Shown here in pieces: positions 1 through 10,727 of a stretch of DNA of 64,000 bases. The notes beneath the pieces are model-generated. The model was not told where the DNA came from. It saw nothing but the letters and a program-made list of their open reading frames with translations, and did no database searches. The position numbers and the translations under genes were made by a program. The stretch is from positions 19,364-83,363 of the forward strand of contig CAZDLM010000006.1 in NCBI GenBank assembly GCA_964506465.1. Reading direction: 5' to 3'. Every line of letters starts with the position of its first letter. Position 1 is the stretch's first letter. This stretch comes from UBA6109 sp964506465. GTDB taxonomy: Bacteria; Desulfobacterota; Syntrophia; Syntrophales; UBA6109.

Positions 1-1
1 T

Positions 2-172
2 ACGGAAGCGGAAGAACCCGTCCGCGCGAAGGCCCTTTACGAATATTTTCTGACGATTGCAGCGGCGCGCGTGAAAGACGTCGCCAGCGGAGAGTTTCAG
101 GCATCGATGAAAGTGGACCTGGTGAACGCCGGTCCCGTGACGATGATTCTTGACAGTCGGAAACGATCTTGA
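2..172 (+). CDS. dtd: D-aminoacyl-tRNA deacylase, C-terminal part (truncated by window start)
   Basis: Only the last 56 codons are in the window. The frame ends with the motif LVNAGPVTMILDS, which matches the conserved C-terminal block of the Dtd family (LVNDGPVTxxLxS), and is preceded by a helix containing ALYEYF, as in other Dtd proteins. The family hydrolyses D-amino acids mischarged onto tRNA, using a Gly-cisPro pocket that lies in the missing N-terminal part. The stop is TGA at 170-172. guaB follows 94 bp downstream on the same strand. The identification rests on this short conserved tail, so it is good but not certain. Confidence 0.8.
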   Translation, partial: TEAEEPVRAKALYEYFLTIAAARVKDVASGEFQASMKVDLVNAGPVTMILDSRKRS

Positions 173-266
173 CGGAGCACCCACCAACGAGCGGCGCTCT
201 TGAATCGAACCCGGGGAGCAGGATGTCTTCCCGGCTGCCGAAAATGAAAGAGAGGTTGGCAAAGAC

Positions 267-1727
<1,461 letters not shown>

Positions 1728-1842
1728 AATCGGACGGCGTTCTCCTCGGCAGACCGCCAACGCATCCTCCAAATCGCGATCGCCATCCTCTCGCCTGCCC
1801 TTGGCAGCTAGAAATGGTCGGTCTTCCTGATTAGCGAACCCG

Positions 1843-4800
1843 GTGGCAGGCATGAAACACACGGACTTTGTTCATCTGCACGTCCATACACAATTCAGTC
1901 TTCTTGACGGAACGATCCGGCTCGATGCACTGTTCAAGACGGCGAAGGAATATCAGATGCCGGCGATCGCCCTGACCGATCACGGGAACATGTTCGGCGC
2001 CGTCAGCTTCTATCAGACAGCCTATCGATACGGCATCAAGCCGATCATCGGATGCGAATCCTATGTTGCCCCCGCAAGCCGTTTTGACAAGAATACTCAC
2101 GGAACGGGCGAGACCGCCCGCCATCTGATCCTGCTGGCGAAAAGCCTTCAAGGCTACCGAAACCTGATGAAGTTGACCACGGCGGCTTATCTGGAGGGTT
2201 TTTATTACCGCCCCAGGATCGATAAGACGCTCCTGGCCGAGCATCATGAAGGCCTGATTGCGTTGAGCGCGTGCCTGCACGGAGAGATTCCGGGTCTTCT
2301 ACTTCGCGGTGAGAACGAAGCGGCTGAGCGCACCGCAGCGCAGTATCGGGAATTATTCGGCGAGGGCAACTTCTTCCTGGAAGTCATGGAAAACGGAATC
2401 CCTGAACAGAAGACCGTCAATCAGGGGCTCATGGAGATCGGACGGCGCCTGTCGCTGCCCCTGGTCGCGACGAACGACTGCCACTATCTCCGGTCGGCGG
2501 ATGCCGAAGCCCATGAGATTCTTCTCTGTATCCAGACCGGGAAGACCGTGGAGAGCCCTGACCGCATGCGCTTCACAACCGACCAGTTCTATTTTCGTTC
2601 GCCGGAAGAAATGAAGGCCCTCTTCGCCTGGTGTCCTCAGGCGATCGAAAATACGCTGCGGATCGCCGAGCGCTGCAACCTGACGCTGGAATTCGGGAAA
2701 TTCTATCTGCCGCGATTCGAAGTCAGCGCCGATAAGAGCCTCGATGAAGTCCTGCGGGAAGCGGCCCAAAAAGGCCTGGAACGTCTCCTTCCCATCCTCC
2801 TGAAGTGTTCCCCCGCGGGGGAGAGTGAACCCGCGATGAAAGAACGGTACGAGCGCCGGCTGCATGAGGAACTGGAGATGATCCGCTCGATGGGTTTTGC
2901 CGGCTATTTTCTGATCGTTGCGGATTTTGTCAATTACGCAAAGGGCAGAGAGATTCCGGTCGGTCCGGGACGAGGATCTGCGGCCGGAAGTCTTGTCGCA
3001 TACGCTCTGGGCATTACCAATATCGATCCCATACGCTACGGGCTTTTTTTCGAACGCTTCCTCAATCCAAGCCGCATCAGCATGCCCGATATCGATATTG
3101 ACTTCTGCCAGGAGGGCCGCGATGAAATCATCCGTTACGTGACGGAAAAGTACGGCTCCGATCATGTGGCCCAGATCATCACCTTCGGGAAAATGCAGGC
3201 CAAGGGCGTGGTCCGCGATGTCGGACGGGCGATGAACATTCCTTACGGTGAAGTCGACGCGATCGCCAAGATGATCCCCAACGTCCTCAATATTACGCTG
3301 GATGAGGCCGTCAAGGCCGAGCCGCGACTCGCAGAAGAGGAAAGAAAGAACCCCAAGGTCAAGAAGCTGCTGAACCTGTCCCGATCGCTGGAAGGTCTGA
3401 ATCGACATGCCTCGACGCACGCGGCAGGCGTGGTCATCTCGGACGTTCCTCTTGTCGAGCGCGTTCCTCTATGTTCCCCCAAGGATGACGTCGTCACGCA
3501 ATTTTCGATGAACGACATTTCCTCCGTCGGCTTGACGAAGTTCGACTTCCTCGGCCTGAAGACGCTCACCGTCATCAAGAATGCGCTCAAGTTCATCCGC
3601 GAAGGCCGCAAAGAGACGCTCAGCATGGATGCGTTGCCGCTGGATGACCGTCCGACCTATCAACTGCTCATGAGAGGCGACACGGACGGGGTGTTTCAGT
3701 TGGAAAGCTCCGGCATGAAGGACATCCTCGTCAGCATGAAACCGGACTGTATCGAGGATATCATTGCCCTCATTGCGCTGTATCGTCCGGGACCGATGAA
3801 CATGGTGCCCGAATTCATCTCCCGCAAACAGGGAAAGACAAAGATCGTCTACGAATTGCCGGAACTGGAGGCCATCCTGAAAGAGACGTACGGCGTCATC
3901 GTCTATCAGGAGCAGGTCATGCAGATCGCAGTCGCCATCGGGAATTACACGATGTCCGAAGCCGATATGCTGCGAAAGGTCATGAGCAAGAAGAAAGCCT
4001 CCGAGATGGAGAAGGAAAAGCCGAAATTCCTTGAAGGGGCGGGCAAGAAAAAGATACAGGAAGGCAAGGCCAAGAAGATCTGGGAGCAGATGGAGACGTT
4101 TGCCGAATACGGGTTCAACAAATCCCACAGCACGGCCTATGCGATGATCTCCTACCAGACGGCGTACCTGAAGACTCACTATCCGGCCGAATTCATGGCT
4201 GCGCTTCTCACGAGCGAAAAGGACAACCGGGACAAGATCATCAAGCACATCAACAACTGCAAGGAAATGGACATCGGCGTCCTTCCGCCCGACATCAATG
4301 AATCCGAAAGCGATTTCAGCGTATCCGGCGGAAAGACCATTCGATTCGGCCTGGCGGCGGTGAAAAACGTCGGCGTCGGCGCGATCGAAGAGATCATCAA
4401 CGCCCGGAAGCAGGGCGGCCGTTTCCGGTCTTTCGAGGATTTTTGTCGGCGCGTTGACCTCCGGAAAGTGAACAAGAGAGTCATCGAAAGTCTGATCAAG
4501 TGCGGCGCCTTCGACTCTCTGGGGCACAAACGCCGGCAGTTGCTCGACGCCCACGAAGAAATCATGGAGACGGCGCAGAAGCATCAACGGGACCAGTCGA
4601 ACGGGCAGGCTAGTTTTTTTGACCGCGTGGAAGGGGAGGGGGGCCCTTCGGAGTCGGAATCCTTTGCGGGCAGCCCCCTGCGGGATCTTCCCGAATGGGA
4701 TCACCGAGAGCTGCTTAGCTACGAAAAGGAAACCCTGGGTTTCTATATAACGGGCCACCCCTTGATCCCGTGGAAGGACAAGCTCGATTTGCTGACCAGC

Positions 4801-5331
4801 GCCGATACGGCAAGCATCGCGGATCGAAACGACAAGGATGAAGTGGTGATTGCCGGAATCATCAGCAATATCCGAGAGGTTACAACGAAAAGAAAAGATG
4901 TCATGGCCTATGTGACGGTTGAAGACCTCAAGGGCTCCATCACGGTGATCTTCTTCGCGGATATCTATCGCGCCGCTTTTGCGCTTCTTCACAGCGAAGA
5001 GCCGGTCCTGATTCGCGGAACAGTCGATATCGGCGAGGAAAGCGCAAAGGTCCTCGCGGTCGAGATCCAACCTCTTTCGGAGGCCCATGTCGCCCCGTTC
5101 AAGACGGCCCATTTCCGGATCGATGCGATGCAGGCCACCGAGAAGGAAATCATCGAATTGCATGACCTGCTGCGCAAGAAACCCGGCAAGCAGGACGGTT
5201 TTCTGCATCTCGTCAACGGAAGCAGCGAAACCGTGATTTACCTCGGGCGCGACATGCGCCTTGAATTGACCGGCGACTTGCTGAAGTCCGCCGATTCCAT
5301 CCTCGGTGCGGGAGCAACAAGATTCTCCTGA
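1843..5331 (+). CDS. dnaE: DNA polymerase III subunit alpha
   Basis: Replicative polymerase catalytic subunit, 1162 aa, the usual DnaE size. The PHP domain begins at residue 10 with HVHTQFSLLDG. The palm motif PDIDIDF at residues 415-421 carries the catalytic aspartates, and a third aspartate is expected in DFLGLKTL further on. A helix-hairpin-helix region and a C-terminal OB-fold beginning around KDEVVIAGI complete the protein. The frame can start at GTG 1843 or ATG 1852; neither has a convincing Shine-Dalgarno sequence, so the start is open by three codons. No intein is visible. The next gene begins 13 bp after the stop. Confidence 0.97.
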   Translation: MAGMKHTDFVHLHVHTQFSLLDGTIRLDALFKTAKEYQMPAIALTDHGNMFGAVSFYQTAYRYGIKPIIGCESYVAPASRFDKNTHGTGETARHLILLAKSLQGYRNLMKLTTAAYLEGFYYRPRIDKTLLAEHHEGLIALSACLHGEIPGLLLRGENEAAERTAAQYRELFGEGNFFLEVMENGIPEQKTVNQGLMEIGRRLSLPLVATNDCHYLRSADAEAHEILLCIQTGKTVESPDRMRFTTDQFYFRSPEEMKALFAWCPQAIENTLRIAERCNLTLEFGKFYLPRFEVSADKSLDEVLREAAQKGLERLLPILLKCSPAGESEPAMKERYERRLHEELEMIRSMGFAGYFLIVADFVNYAKGREIPVGPGRGSAAGSLVAYALGITNIDPIRYGLFFERFLNPSRISMPDIDIDFCQEGRDEIIRYVTEKYGSDHVAQIITFGKMQAKGVVRDVGRAMNIPYGEVDAIAKMIPNVLNITLDEAVKAEPRLAEEERKNPKVKKLLNLSRSLEGLNRHASTHAAGVVISDVPLVERVPLCSPKDDVVTQFSMNDISSVGLTKFDFLGLKTLTVIKNALKFIREGRKETLSMDALPLDDRPTYQLLMRGDTDGVFQLESSGMKDILVSMKPDCIEDIIALIALYRPGPMNMVPEFISRKQGKTKIVYELPELEAILKETYGVIVYQEQVMQIAVAIGNYTMSEADMLRKVMSKKKASEMEKEKPKFLEGAGKKKIQEGKAKKIWEQMETFAEYGFNKSHSTAYAMISYQTAYLKTHYPAEFMAALLTSEKDNRDKIIKHINNCKEMDIGVLPPDINESESDFSVSGGKTIRFGLAAVKNVGVGAIEEIINARKQGGRFRSFEDFCRRVDLRKVNKRVIESLIKCGAFDSLGHKRRQLLDAHEEIMETAQKHQRDQSNGQASFFDRVEGEGGPSESESFAGSPLRDLPEWDHRELLSYEKETLGFYITGHPLIPWKDKLDLLTSADTASIADRNDKDEVVIAGIISNIREVTTKRKDVMAYVTVEDLKGSITVIFFADIYRAAFALLHSEEPVLIRGTVDIGEESAKVLAVEIQPLSEAHVAPFKTAHFRIDAMQATEKEIIELHDLLRKKPGKQDGFLHLVNGSSETVIYLGRDMRLELTGDLLKSADSILGAGATRFS

Positions 5332-5344
5332 CAGGCTTTCTCCG

Positions 5345-6070
5345 ATGGCACGATCCGAAAAAACGTACAGGCGGTCCGTATCCGGGGAAGACCTTCTATC
5401 CTACGAAGTGAATGTCCGGGAGACCGAGCTTCTCGTCCGTTCGAATGTCCTCCTGCGGGAAGAGGCCTTTGCGGCTGTTCACAATCTCCGCGGCTACATC
5501 GAGACCTACATCGATAAGCATCCGGATTTTCAAAGCTCTCTGGCTCCCTTGCCGGACGACGCTTTTGCCCCCGCGATCATCAGGGCGATGCTTGCGGCCG
5601 GCAGAGAGGCAGGCGTCGGCCCCATGGCGGCCGTTGCCGGCGCAATTGCCGAGTTCGTCGGGAACAGACTGCAGGTGCTGAGCGAAGAGCTCATCATCGA
5701 AAACGGTGGAGACATATTTCTCAAGAGCCGTCAGGAGCGCTGCGTCGCCGTATTTACGGGGGATTCGCCGTTGAGCGGGCGCGTGGCGTTAAAAATAGCT
5801 CCCTCGGATAGACCATCGGGCATTTGTACATCCTCGGGAACCGTGGGGCATTCTCTGAGCTTCGGCAGGTCGGACGCGGTCTGTATCTTGTCGGAGTCGG
5901 CCACATTATCGGACGCCGCGGCGACGGCGGTCGGCAATGTCATCAAGGCGAAGGCCGACATCGCTCGCGGTATCGAGAGGGCGCAGAGCATTCGCGGCGT
6001 TCAGGGTGTTTTAATCATTATCGGGGATCGTCTGGGCCTGTGGGGAAAGATGGAGATCGTTCGTCTTTAG
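5345..6070 (+). CDS. UPF0280 family protein (ApbE-like fold)
   Basis: About 241 aa. Matches the UPF0280 family, found in methanogens and many anaerobic bacteria, whose function is not established. Diagnostic stretches are AGVGPMAAVAGAIAEFVG, ENGGDIFLKS and the Gly/Ser-rich TSSGTVGHSLSFG, followed by SDAAATAVGN-like and GVLIIIGDRLGLWG segments. The fold is related to ApbE flavin transferases, but I see no direct evidence for flavin chemistry. I chose ATG 5345 because the conserved family start (SEKTYRRSVSGEDLLSYEV) begins there; the frame is open back to 5306 inside dnaE. It is probably transcribed with dnaE. It converges with the dnaJ-like gene across a 55 bp gap. Confidence 0.85.
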   Translation: MARSEKTYRRSVSGEDLLSYEVNVRETELLVRSNVLLREEAFAAVHNLRGYIETYIDKHPDFQSSLAPLPDDAFAPAIIRAMLAAGREAGVGPMAAVAGAIAEFVGNRLQVLSEELIIENGGDIFLKSRQERCVAVFTGDSPLSGRVALKIAPSDRPSGICTSSGTVGHSLSFGRSDAVCILSESATLSDAAATAVGNVIKAKADIARGIERAQSIRGVQGVLIIIGDRLGLWGKMEIVRL

Positions 6071-6125
6071 ACGACGTAACCGATACCGGGCATAAGTTTA
6101 CATAACATATCTTATGAGATGACAG

Positions 6126-7094
6126 CTATAATCCTTCTTCGGCGAGCTTTTTCACCAGTTGCGCCTGCTTCTCGGTAAGTTTTTTCGGAACCGTAACCGT
6201 TATTCGAATATACAGATCACCCCTTCCCGTACCTTTCAAACGCGGCACGCCGTAACCCTTCATGCGGATCTTCATGTTGTTCTGGGTTCCAGGCGGAACC
6301 TTCACCTTCTTGGCAGCTCCGTCAATCGTCGGCACTTCGACGGATGTACCCAGCGCCGCCATCGAGAAGGAAATCGGCCGATCGATATACAGGTCGATTC
6401 CATCCCGCGCAAATATGGGATGAGGCAGGATGTTGATGTTGAGATAAAGATCGCCCGGAGGACCACCTTGAACGCCGGGTCTTCCCTTGGCCGCAAGTCT
6501 CAGCTTCTTTCCCGTATTGATGCCCGGGGGCACCTTAAAAGATATTTCCTCGGTCTTGCCGTTGCGTTGGATGGCAAGTTTCTTTTCAGCCCCTGATACA
6601 GATTCCTCCAGTGTAATTGAAAGGTTATATTCGATATCCTCGCCTTGTTCCGGCTCCGGTTCGAACCGTCGCCCTCCGCCGGAAAACAATCCGGAGAACG
6701 GGTCTCCGCCGGCTTCCTGATACGCGTAGCCACCGCGCCTCCTGCCGGCGCCACCGCCGTATCCCGTCGTTCTCCTTCCGGACTGACTGAACATTCCTCC
6801 GAAGCCCATCTCACGGCGAATCTCGTTGAGATCGAAATTCCGAAAGATGTCTTCCTGCGAATACTGTTGCCTGAAGCCTTCCGATCCAAAGCTATCGTAC
6901 TGCTTGCGCTTTTCAGGATCACTGAGGACCGCGTAGGCTTCGCTGATCTTCTTGAATTTCTCCTCCGCCTGCTTGTTGTTTGGATTCTTGTCCGGGTGGT
7001 ACTTGAGGGCAAGTTTGCGATAGGCCTTCTTGATGTCGTCGGCCGATGCGTTCTTTTCCACCCCCAGCAGCTTGTAATAATCTTCCGCAGCCAT
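6126..7094 (-). CDS. cbpA: DnaJ/CbpA-type co-chaperone without zinc finger
   Basis: A J-domain protein of 322 aa that would stimulate DnaK ATPase and deliver unfolded clients. The J domain occupies residues 5-70 with the HPD motif at 33-35. A Gly/Phe-rich linker follows (about 75-135), then two beta-sandwich client-binding domains with the LEESVSGAEKKL and PPGTQNNMKIRMKGYG type motifs. The four CXXCXGXG zinc-finger repeats of classical DnaJ are absent, so it is the CbpA (type II) class. dnaK and grpE are not in the window. A possible sigma-70 promoter lies about 65 bp upstream. Confidence 0.93.
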   Translation of the reverse strand: MAAEDYYKLLGVEKNASADDIKKAYRKLALKYHPDKNPNNKQAEEKFKKISEAYAVLSDPEKRKQYDSFGSEGFRQQYSQEDIFRNFDLNEIRREMGFGGMFSQSGRRTTGYGGGAGRRRGGYAYQEAGGDPFSGLFSGGGRRFEPEPEQGEDIEYNLSITLEESVSGAEKKLAIQRNGKTEEISFKVPPGINTGKKLRLAAKGRPGVQGGPPGDLYLNINILPHPIFARDGIDLYIDRPISFSMAALGTSVEVPTIDGAAKKVKVPPGTQNNMKIRMKGYGVPRLKGTGRGDLYIRITVTVPKKLTEKQAQLVKKLAEEGL

Positions 7095-7158
7095 TTGCCC
7101 TCTTCCAAAGACTATGTATGGATAATCTCTAACAAACCGTCAAAAGACGCCTGGCTGT

Positions 7159-7186
7159 AAGTTACCTACTCGTTCCTTTTTGTCAA
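7159..7186 (-). promoter_or_regulatory. Possible promoter of the dnaJ/cbpA-like gene
   Basis: On the minus strand a perfect TTGACA (7181-7186) is followed after 16 bp by a weak TAACTT (7159-7164), about 65 bp before the start codon. A CTTGAAA hexamer-plus-one lies just upstream and resembles a sigma-32 minus-35 box, but I do not see the matching CCCCAT minus-10 element. Confidence 0.35.
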
Positions 7187-7335
7187 GGGTTTTCAAGGGG
7201 ATAATCCCGCCTCCTATTGTGCGATTGCCCGGCGGGAAACCGATTGCAGGGCACAATTCGAGATGTGTTTCAGAATACTCATTCATATTCAAATAGATAA
7301 GGATATTTCCTTAGATGCACGATAAAGAAAACTCG

Positions 7336-8223
7336 TCATGGTACTGTTTTAATGGCACTATCAGATCTTCTGCGAAGATCAAGGACAAAGTCTTCCTTGG
7401 TTCGCCTGTTGAATTTGTGGGCGCTCGCGACCGCGCTGTAGATATTTCCGCCATACCAGCCGATCTCGAAGAAGAGAAAGATTCCCGCTGCGGCGTAATT
7501 TTCATTCCGGTACAACTGGACGGCGGCAAGGGCAAAAGAGGCGTTGAGCAGGAAGGCCACGAGCGCATCCTTAGGCCGCTCGGTGTACAAGTGACCGGAA
7601 CCGGGAAGGACGGCGGCCAGGGTCCCTGCGAGCGCCGGCGATTTTTGAGGCAGGCGATCAATTTCTTCCAATCCCCCCCGCAGGATGGGTGCTGCCTCCG
7701 CGAACCGGCCGGTGGCGGACAGGGCATCAGCGGCGGCCGATGCCCTGGTCCACTTTCCCTGATCAAGGCAGATCATGGCCGCCTCGTACAATGCCCTGTC
7801 TCGCTCGGGAGGCGGAGCCGTCCTGATGATTTCCTCGAGGGTCTTCAGGGCCTGGTCGCTGGATTTCGACTCCCTTTCCGCCGACGCCTTCAGGAACAGG
7901 GCGTCGATTCTGAAGCCGCTCCGTGGAAATCGAAGGAGAAAGGCCTCCACGGAATCGACGGCTTCCTTCCATCGCTTCCCGCGAAGGAGACTTTCCGCTA
8001 TTCGCAGGTGAGCTCTTTCAACTTGGGGGTGGTTGGGATGGTGGAAAAGGAATCGCTTATACTCCGTGATCGCCCGGTAATAATCCCCCTCGAGGAAGAG
8101 AAATTCGGCAAATTCATAGGAGGAGGAATCTTCTACTCTGTCTCCCGCAATCGCCGCGGCGCACGAGGGCGGCGGAAAGAGGAAGAGAAGCGGGAGAATC
8201 GCAAGAAGACATCTCTGTGCCAT
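7336..8223 (-). CDS. Secreted/membrane TPR protein of unknown function
   Basis: 295 aa. The N-terminus is a signal peptide (hydrophobic LLAILPLLFLFPPP core, then a small-residue stretch). Residues about 35-180 form tetratricopeptide-like helix pairs, for example EFLFLEGDYYRAITEYKRFL, as in outer-membrane assembly and cell-envelope scaffold proteins. The C-terminal part has hydrophobic segments around PGSGHLYTERPKDALVAFLL and AAAGIFLFFEIGWYGGNIYS, which look membrane-embedded and resemble small Gly-rich membrane domains seen in TPR-containing envelope proteins. It lies 86 bp downstream of iorB on the same strand. No enzymatic motif is visible; a role in envelope protein organisation is only a guess. 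Confidence 0.75.
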   Translation of the reverse strand: MAQRCLLAILPLLFLFPPPSCAAAIAGDRVEDSSSYEFAEFLFLEGDYYRAITEYKRFLFHHPNHPQVERAHLRIAESLLRGKRWKEAVDSVEAFLLRFPRSGFRIDALFLKASAERESKSSDQALKTLEEIIRTAPPPERDRALYEAAMICLDQGKWTRASAAADALSATGRFAEAAPILRGGLEEIDRLPQKSPALAGTLAAVLPGSGHLYTERPKDALVAFLLNASFALAAVQLYRNENYAAAGIFLFFEIGWYGGNIYSAVASAHKFNRRTKEDFVLDLRRRSDSAIKTVP

Positions 8224-8309
8224 GCTTGGAGACCTTCCGGTTTTCGACTGGTCAGGATCGCCGCCACTGGGAGAAGCTGTCGAACATCACCTACGATCTG
8301 ATCGAGCGG

Positions 8310-8900
8310 TCAGGCGGTCCTGCCAAGATGGAAGGCATCCAGGTTCACCTTCGTCAGTTTCGCAGGAAAAGAATTCTCCAGGACCCTTTCCCAGATCGAA
8401 ATGTCGATCTCCGTCAGGAACGCCGAAAGAACGCCGAGCAGCACCGTATTGACCGTCCGGACGTTTCCCGCCTTGCGAGCCAGGTCCTCCGCACGAACGA
8501 TCTTCGTTGCCGGAAACAACGTCTTTACGGTGCCGGCGATATCGGAAGGATAGGCAAGGTCGCCGAGGTTGACCGAGGGAGGAAGGATCTCCTGGTCATT
8601 GATGATGACGCTCCCGCCTGTTTTTAGATAATCGAGATAGCGAAGAGTCTCCACTTTTTCGAATGCGAGCAGGATATCGACGTCGGACTTGAGCGCCAGC
8701 GGCGAGAAGACCTTCCGGCCGTAGCGGACATGGCTGGTAACGCAGCCGCCGCGCTGCGCCATGCCGTGGACTTCGCTCTTTTTCACATCCAGTCCCGTCT
8801 CCATGAAGACATTTGCGAGGATATCGCTCGCCCTGAGAATCCCCTGCCCGCCCACGCCGGCAAGAAGAATGCTTCGCGTCGCGCCGTTGCCTGTAATCAT
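8310..8900 (-). CDS. iorB: Indolepyruvate:ferredoxin oxidoreductase beta subunit
   Basis: 196 aa, the size of IorB. Contains the gamma-type 2-oxoacid:ferredoxin oxidoreductase signature GVGGQGIL at residues 15-22 and the HGMAQRGGCVTSHVR segment characteristic of IorB. With IorA it oxidatively decarboxylates aryl pyruvates (indolepyruvate, phenylpyruvate, hydroxyphenylpyruvate) to aryl-acetyl-CoA while reducing ferredoxin. Its start lies 3 bp after the iorA stop, so the two are co-transcribed and probably coupled. The arylacetyl-CoA product fits the aromatic and CoA-ligase genes elsewhere in the window. Confidence 0.93.
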   Translation of the reverse strand: MITGNGATRSILLAGVGGQGILRASDILANVFMETGLDVKKSEVHGMAQRGGCVTSHVRYGRKVFSPLALKSDVDILLAFEKVETLRYLDYLKTGGSVIINDQEILPPSVNLGDLAYPSDIAGTVKTLFPATKIVRAEDLARKAGNVRTVNTVLLGVLSAFLTEIDISIWERVLENSFPAKLTKVNLDAFHLGRTA

Positions 8901-8903
8901 CGG

Positions 8904-10700
8904 TTATTCCCCTTCCTGAATGGCACCGGCCTTGCACAGCTGACGGCAGACGGAACACCCGTTGCAGAGATCTCGATCGATTGAGGCGACGCCTTTCTTC
9001 CGTTTCTTGGAGACCGCCTGATTCCCCTCCTGAGGATGGTCCATCTTATGCCAGGCAATGGCGGGACATCCCAGACCAAGACACAGCCTGCAGCCGGTGC
9101 AGCGCCCGGCATCGATCAGGAGCGGCTTGCCTGCTTCCGTTCTTCCCCTCTTGAACAGCACGCACGCGCGGTCCGATATGACGACCGACGGTCCCTCGGC
9201 CGCCAGTTCCTGTTTGATGATTTCTTCGGTTGCCTTCAGGTCATAGGGATCCACCTTGTGAACGCTGTTGATCCCCAAGGCCCTGACCAGCGCGACGAGA
9301 TCGAGGCGCTGTGTTTCCTTTCCCATCAGCGTAAACCCCGTTGCCGGGTGTTCCTGCATGCCGGTCATGGCCGTCGTTCGGTTGTCGCAGATCACGACAA
9401 GAACATCACTCCGGTTGTAGGCCGCATTGAGGAGCGGCGTAATTCCCGAGTGTACAAACGTGGAATCGCCGATGACGCCCACGATCTTTCCCCTCCCCTT
9501 CTCGCCGAGTGCCTTGCTCATGCCGTGGGCCATGCCGATGCTGGCGCCCATGCAGATGCAGGAATGCAGGCCCTCCAGGGGTTTCATAAAAGAAAGCGTG
9601 TAACAGCCGATGTCTCCGGCGACGAAGGCTTTCGACTTGCCCAGCACGTAGAAGAGTCCGCGATGGGGACAGCCGGGACAAAGGTTCGGCGGTCGGGGTG
9701 GAACCGTCGGCATTGCCGCGGCCTGCGGCGGCGCCTTTTTCGCTTTTCCCAGGGCCGCCGCGATCACTCCCGGATCGAACTCGTTCGTATAGGGGAAGCG
9801 TTCCTTGCCCTCGACGGGGATGCCCATCGCCCGGATCTGCTCTTCCAGAAAGGGGTCCAGCTCTTCGACCACGTAGATCCGCTTTACCCGGCGGGCGAAT
9901 TCCCGGATCATCTTCTCCGGGAGTGGGTGGACCAGGCCGAGTTTGAGGAAGGAGTACCGGGGGAAGACGTCCTTGACGTAGTTGTAGGGCATTCCCGCCG
10001 TTATGATGCCGATCTCCGGATCGTCGATCTCGATACGGTTCTCCGGGAATTGTTCCGCAAAAGCCTTGAGCTTCTGCATCCGTTCTTCGACGATAACCCG
10101 TCGGACTCTGGCGTTTGCGGGAACCATGACATACTTGGCAGCGTCGAAACGAATGCCGGTAATATCTGCGAGAGCCCGCGGTTCCTCGGGATGAACGACC
10201 GACTTGGAATGGGAGACGCGCGTCGTCGAACGCAGGAACACCGGAGTGTCGAAGGTCTCGCTGATCTCTACGGCAAGCTTGACGAACCGCCGGGCTTCGT
10301 CGGAGTCCGATGGTTCCAGCATGGGAATCTTGGCGAATTTGGCGTAGTTCCTGTTGTCCTGCTCGTTCTGCGAGCTGTGGAGAGAGGGATCATCGGCGCT
10401 GACGATGACCAACGCTCCGTTCGTCCCAGTATAACTGACCGTAAACAAGGGGTCCGCCGCGACGTTGACGCCCACATGCTTCATGACGACGAGGGCCTTG
10501 GCGCCCGCCAGGGCGGCTCCGATTCCCACCTCCATGGCCACCTTTTCATTGGGTGACCACTCGGCGTATACGCCTTCGTATTTCGAAAATTCTTCGATGA
10601 TCTCGGTGCTGGGGGTTCCCGGATAAGCAGAGGCGAAACGAACTCCGGATTCGTAGGCCCCCCTCGCGATCGCTTTATTTCCCGACATGAGAACGGTCAT
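8904..10700 (-). CDS. iorA: Indolepyruvate:ferredoxin oxidoreductase alpha subunit
   Basis: 598 aa thiamine-diphosphate enzyme. The N-terminal pyrimidine-binding domain carries the AYPGTPSTEI motif near residue 29. The middle contains the CPGCPHRGLFYVLGK cluster and the TPP-binding GDSTFVHSGI stretch. The C-terminus holds two ferredoxin-type clusters, CTGCRLCLGLGCP and CNGCSVCRQLC, which bind 4Fe-4S centres for electron exit to ferredoxin. An AAGGAG site precedes the ATG by about 9 bp. It overlaps nothing and is followed immediately by iorB. In syntrophs this enzyme can run in aromatic amino acid breakdown or, reversed, in their synthesis from arylacetates. Confidence 0.95.
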   Translation of the reverse strand: MTVLMSGNKAIARGAYESGVRFASAYPGTPSTEIIEEFSKYEGVYAEWSPNEKVAMEVGIGAALAGAKALVVMKHVGVNVAADPLFTVSYTGTNGALVIVSADDPSLHSSQNEQDNRNYAKFAKIPMLEPSDSDEARRFVKLAVEISETFDTPVFLRSTTRVSHSKSVVHPEEPRALADITGIRFDAAKYVMVPANARVRRVIVEERMQKLKAFAEQFPENRIEIDDPEIGIITAGMPYNYVKDVFPRYSFLKLGLVHPLPEKMIREFARRVKRIYVVEELDPFLEEQIRAMGIPVEGKERFPYTNEFDPGVIAAALGKAKKAPPQAAAMPTVPPRPPNLCPGCPHRGLFYVLGKSKAFVAGDIGCYTLSFMKPLEGLHSCICMGASIGMAHGMSKALGEKGRGKIVGVIGDSTFVHSGITPLLNAAYNRSDVLVVICDNRTTAMTGMQEHPATGFTLMGKETQRLDLVALVRALGINSVHKVDPYDLKATEEIIKQELAAEGPSVVISDRACVLFKRGRTEAGKPLLIDAGRCTGCRLCLGLGCPAIAWHKMDHPQEGNQAVSKKRKKGVASIDRDLCNGCSVCRQLCKAGAIQEGE

Positions 10701-10727
10701 TCTTCAGTACTCCTTGCCATCGCATCG

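Noticed and set aside
6071..6125. Inverted CATAAG / CTTATG near the end of the UPF0280 gene
   Set aside because: Only 6 bp of stem with a 15 nt loop and no T-run; too weak for a terminator call.
9036..10556. A 506-codon open frame on the plus strand opposite iorA
   Set aside because: It is the antisense shadow of a high-GC gene. The translation is rich in Arg/His/Asp with no domain, while iorA on the other strand has complete motifs and ferredoxin clusters.
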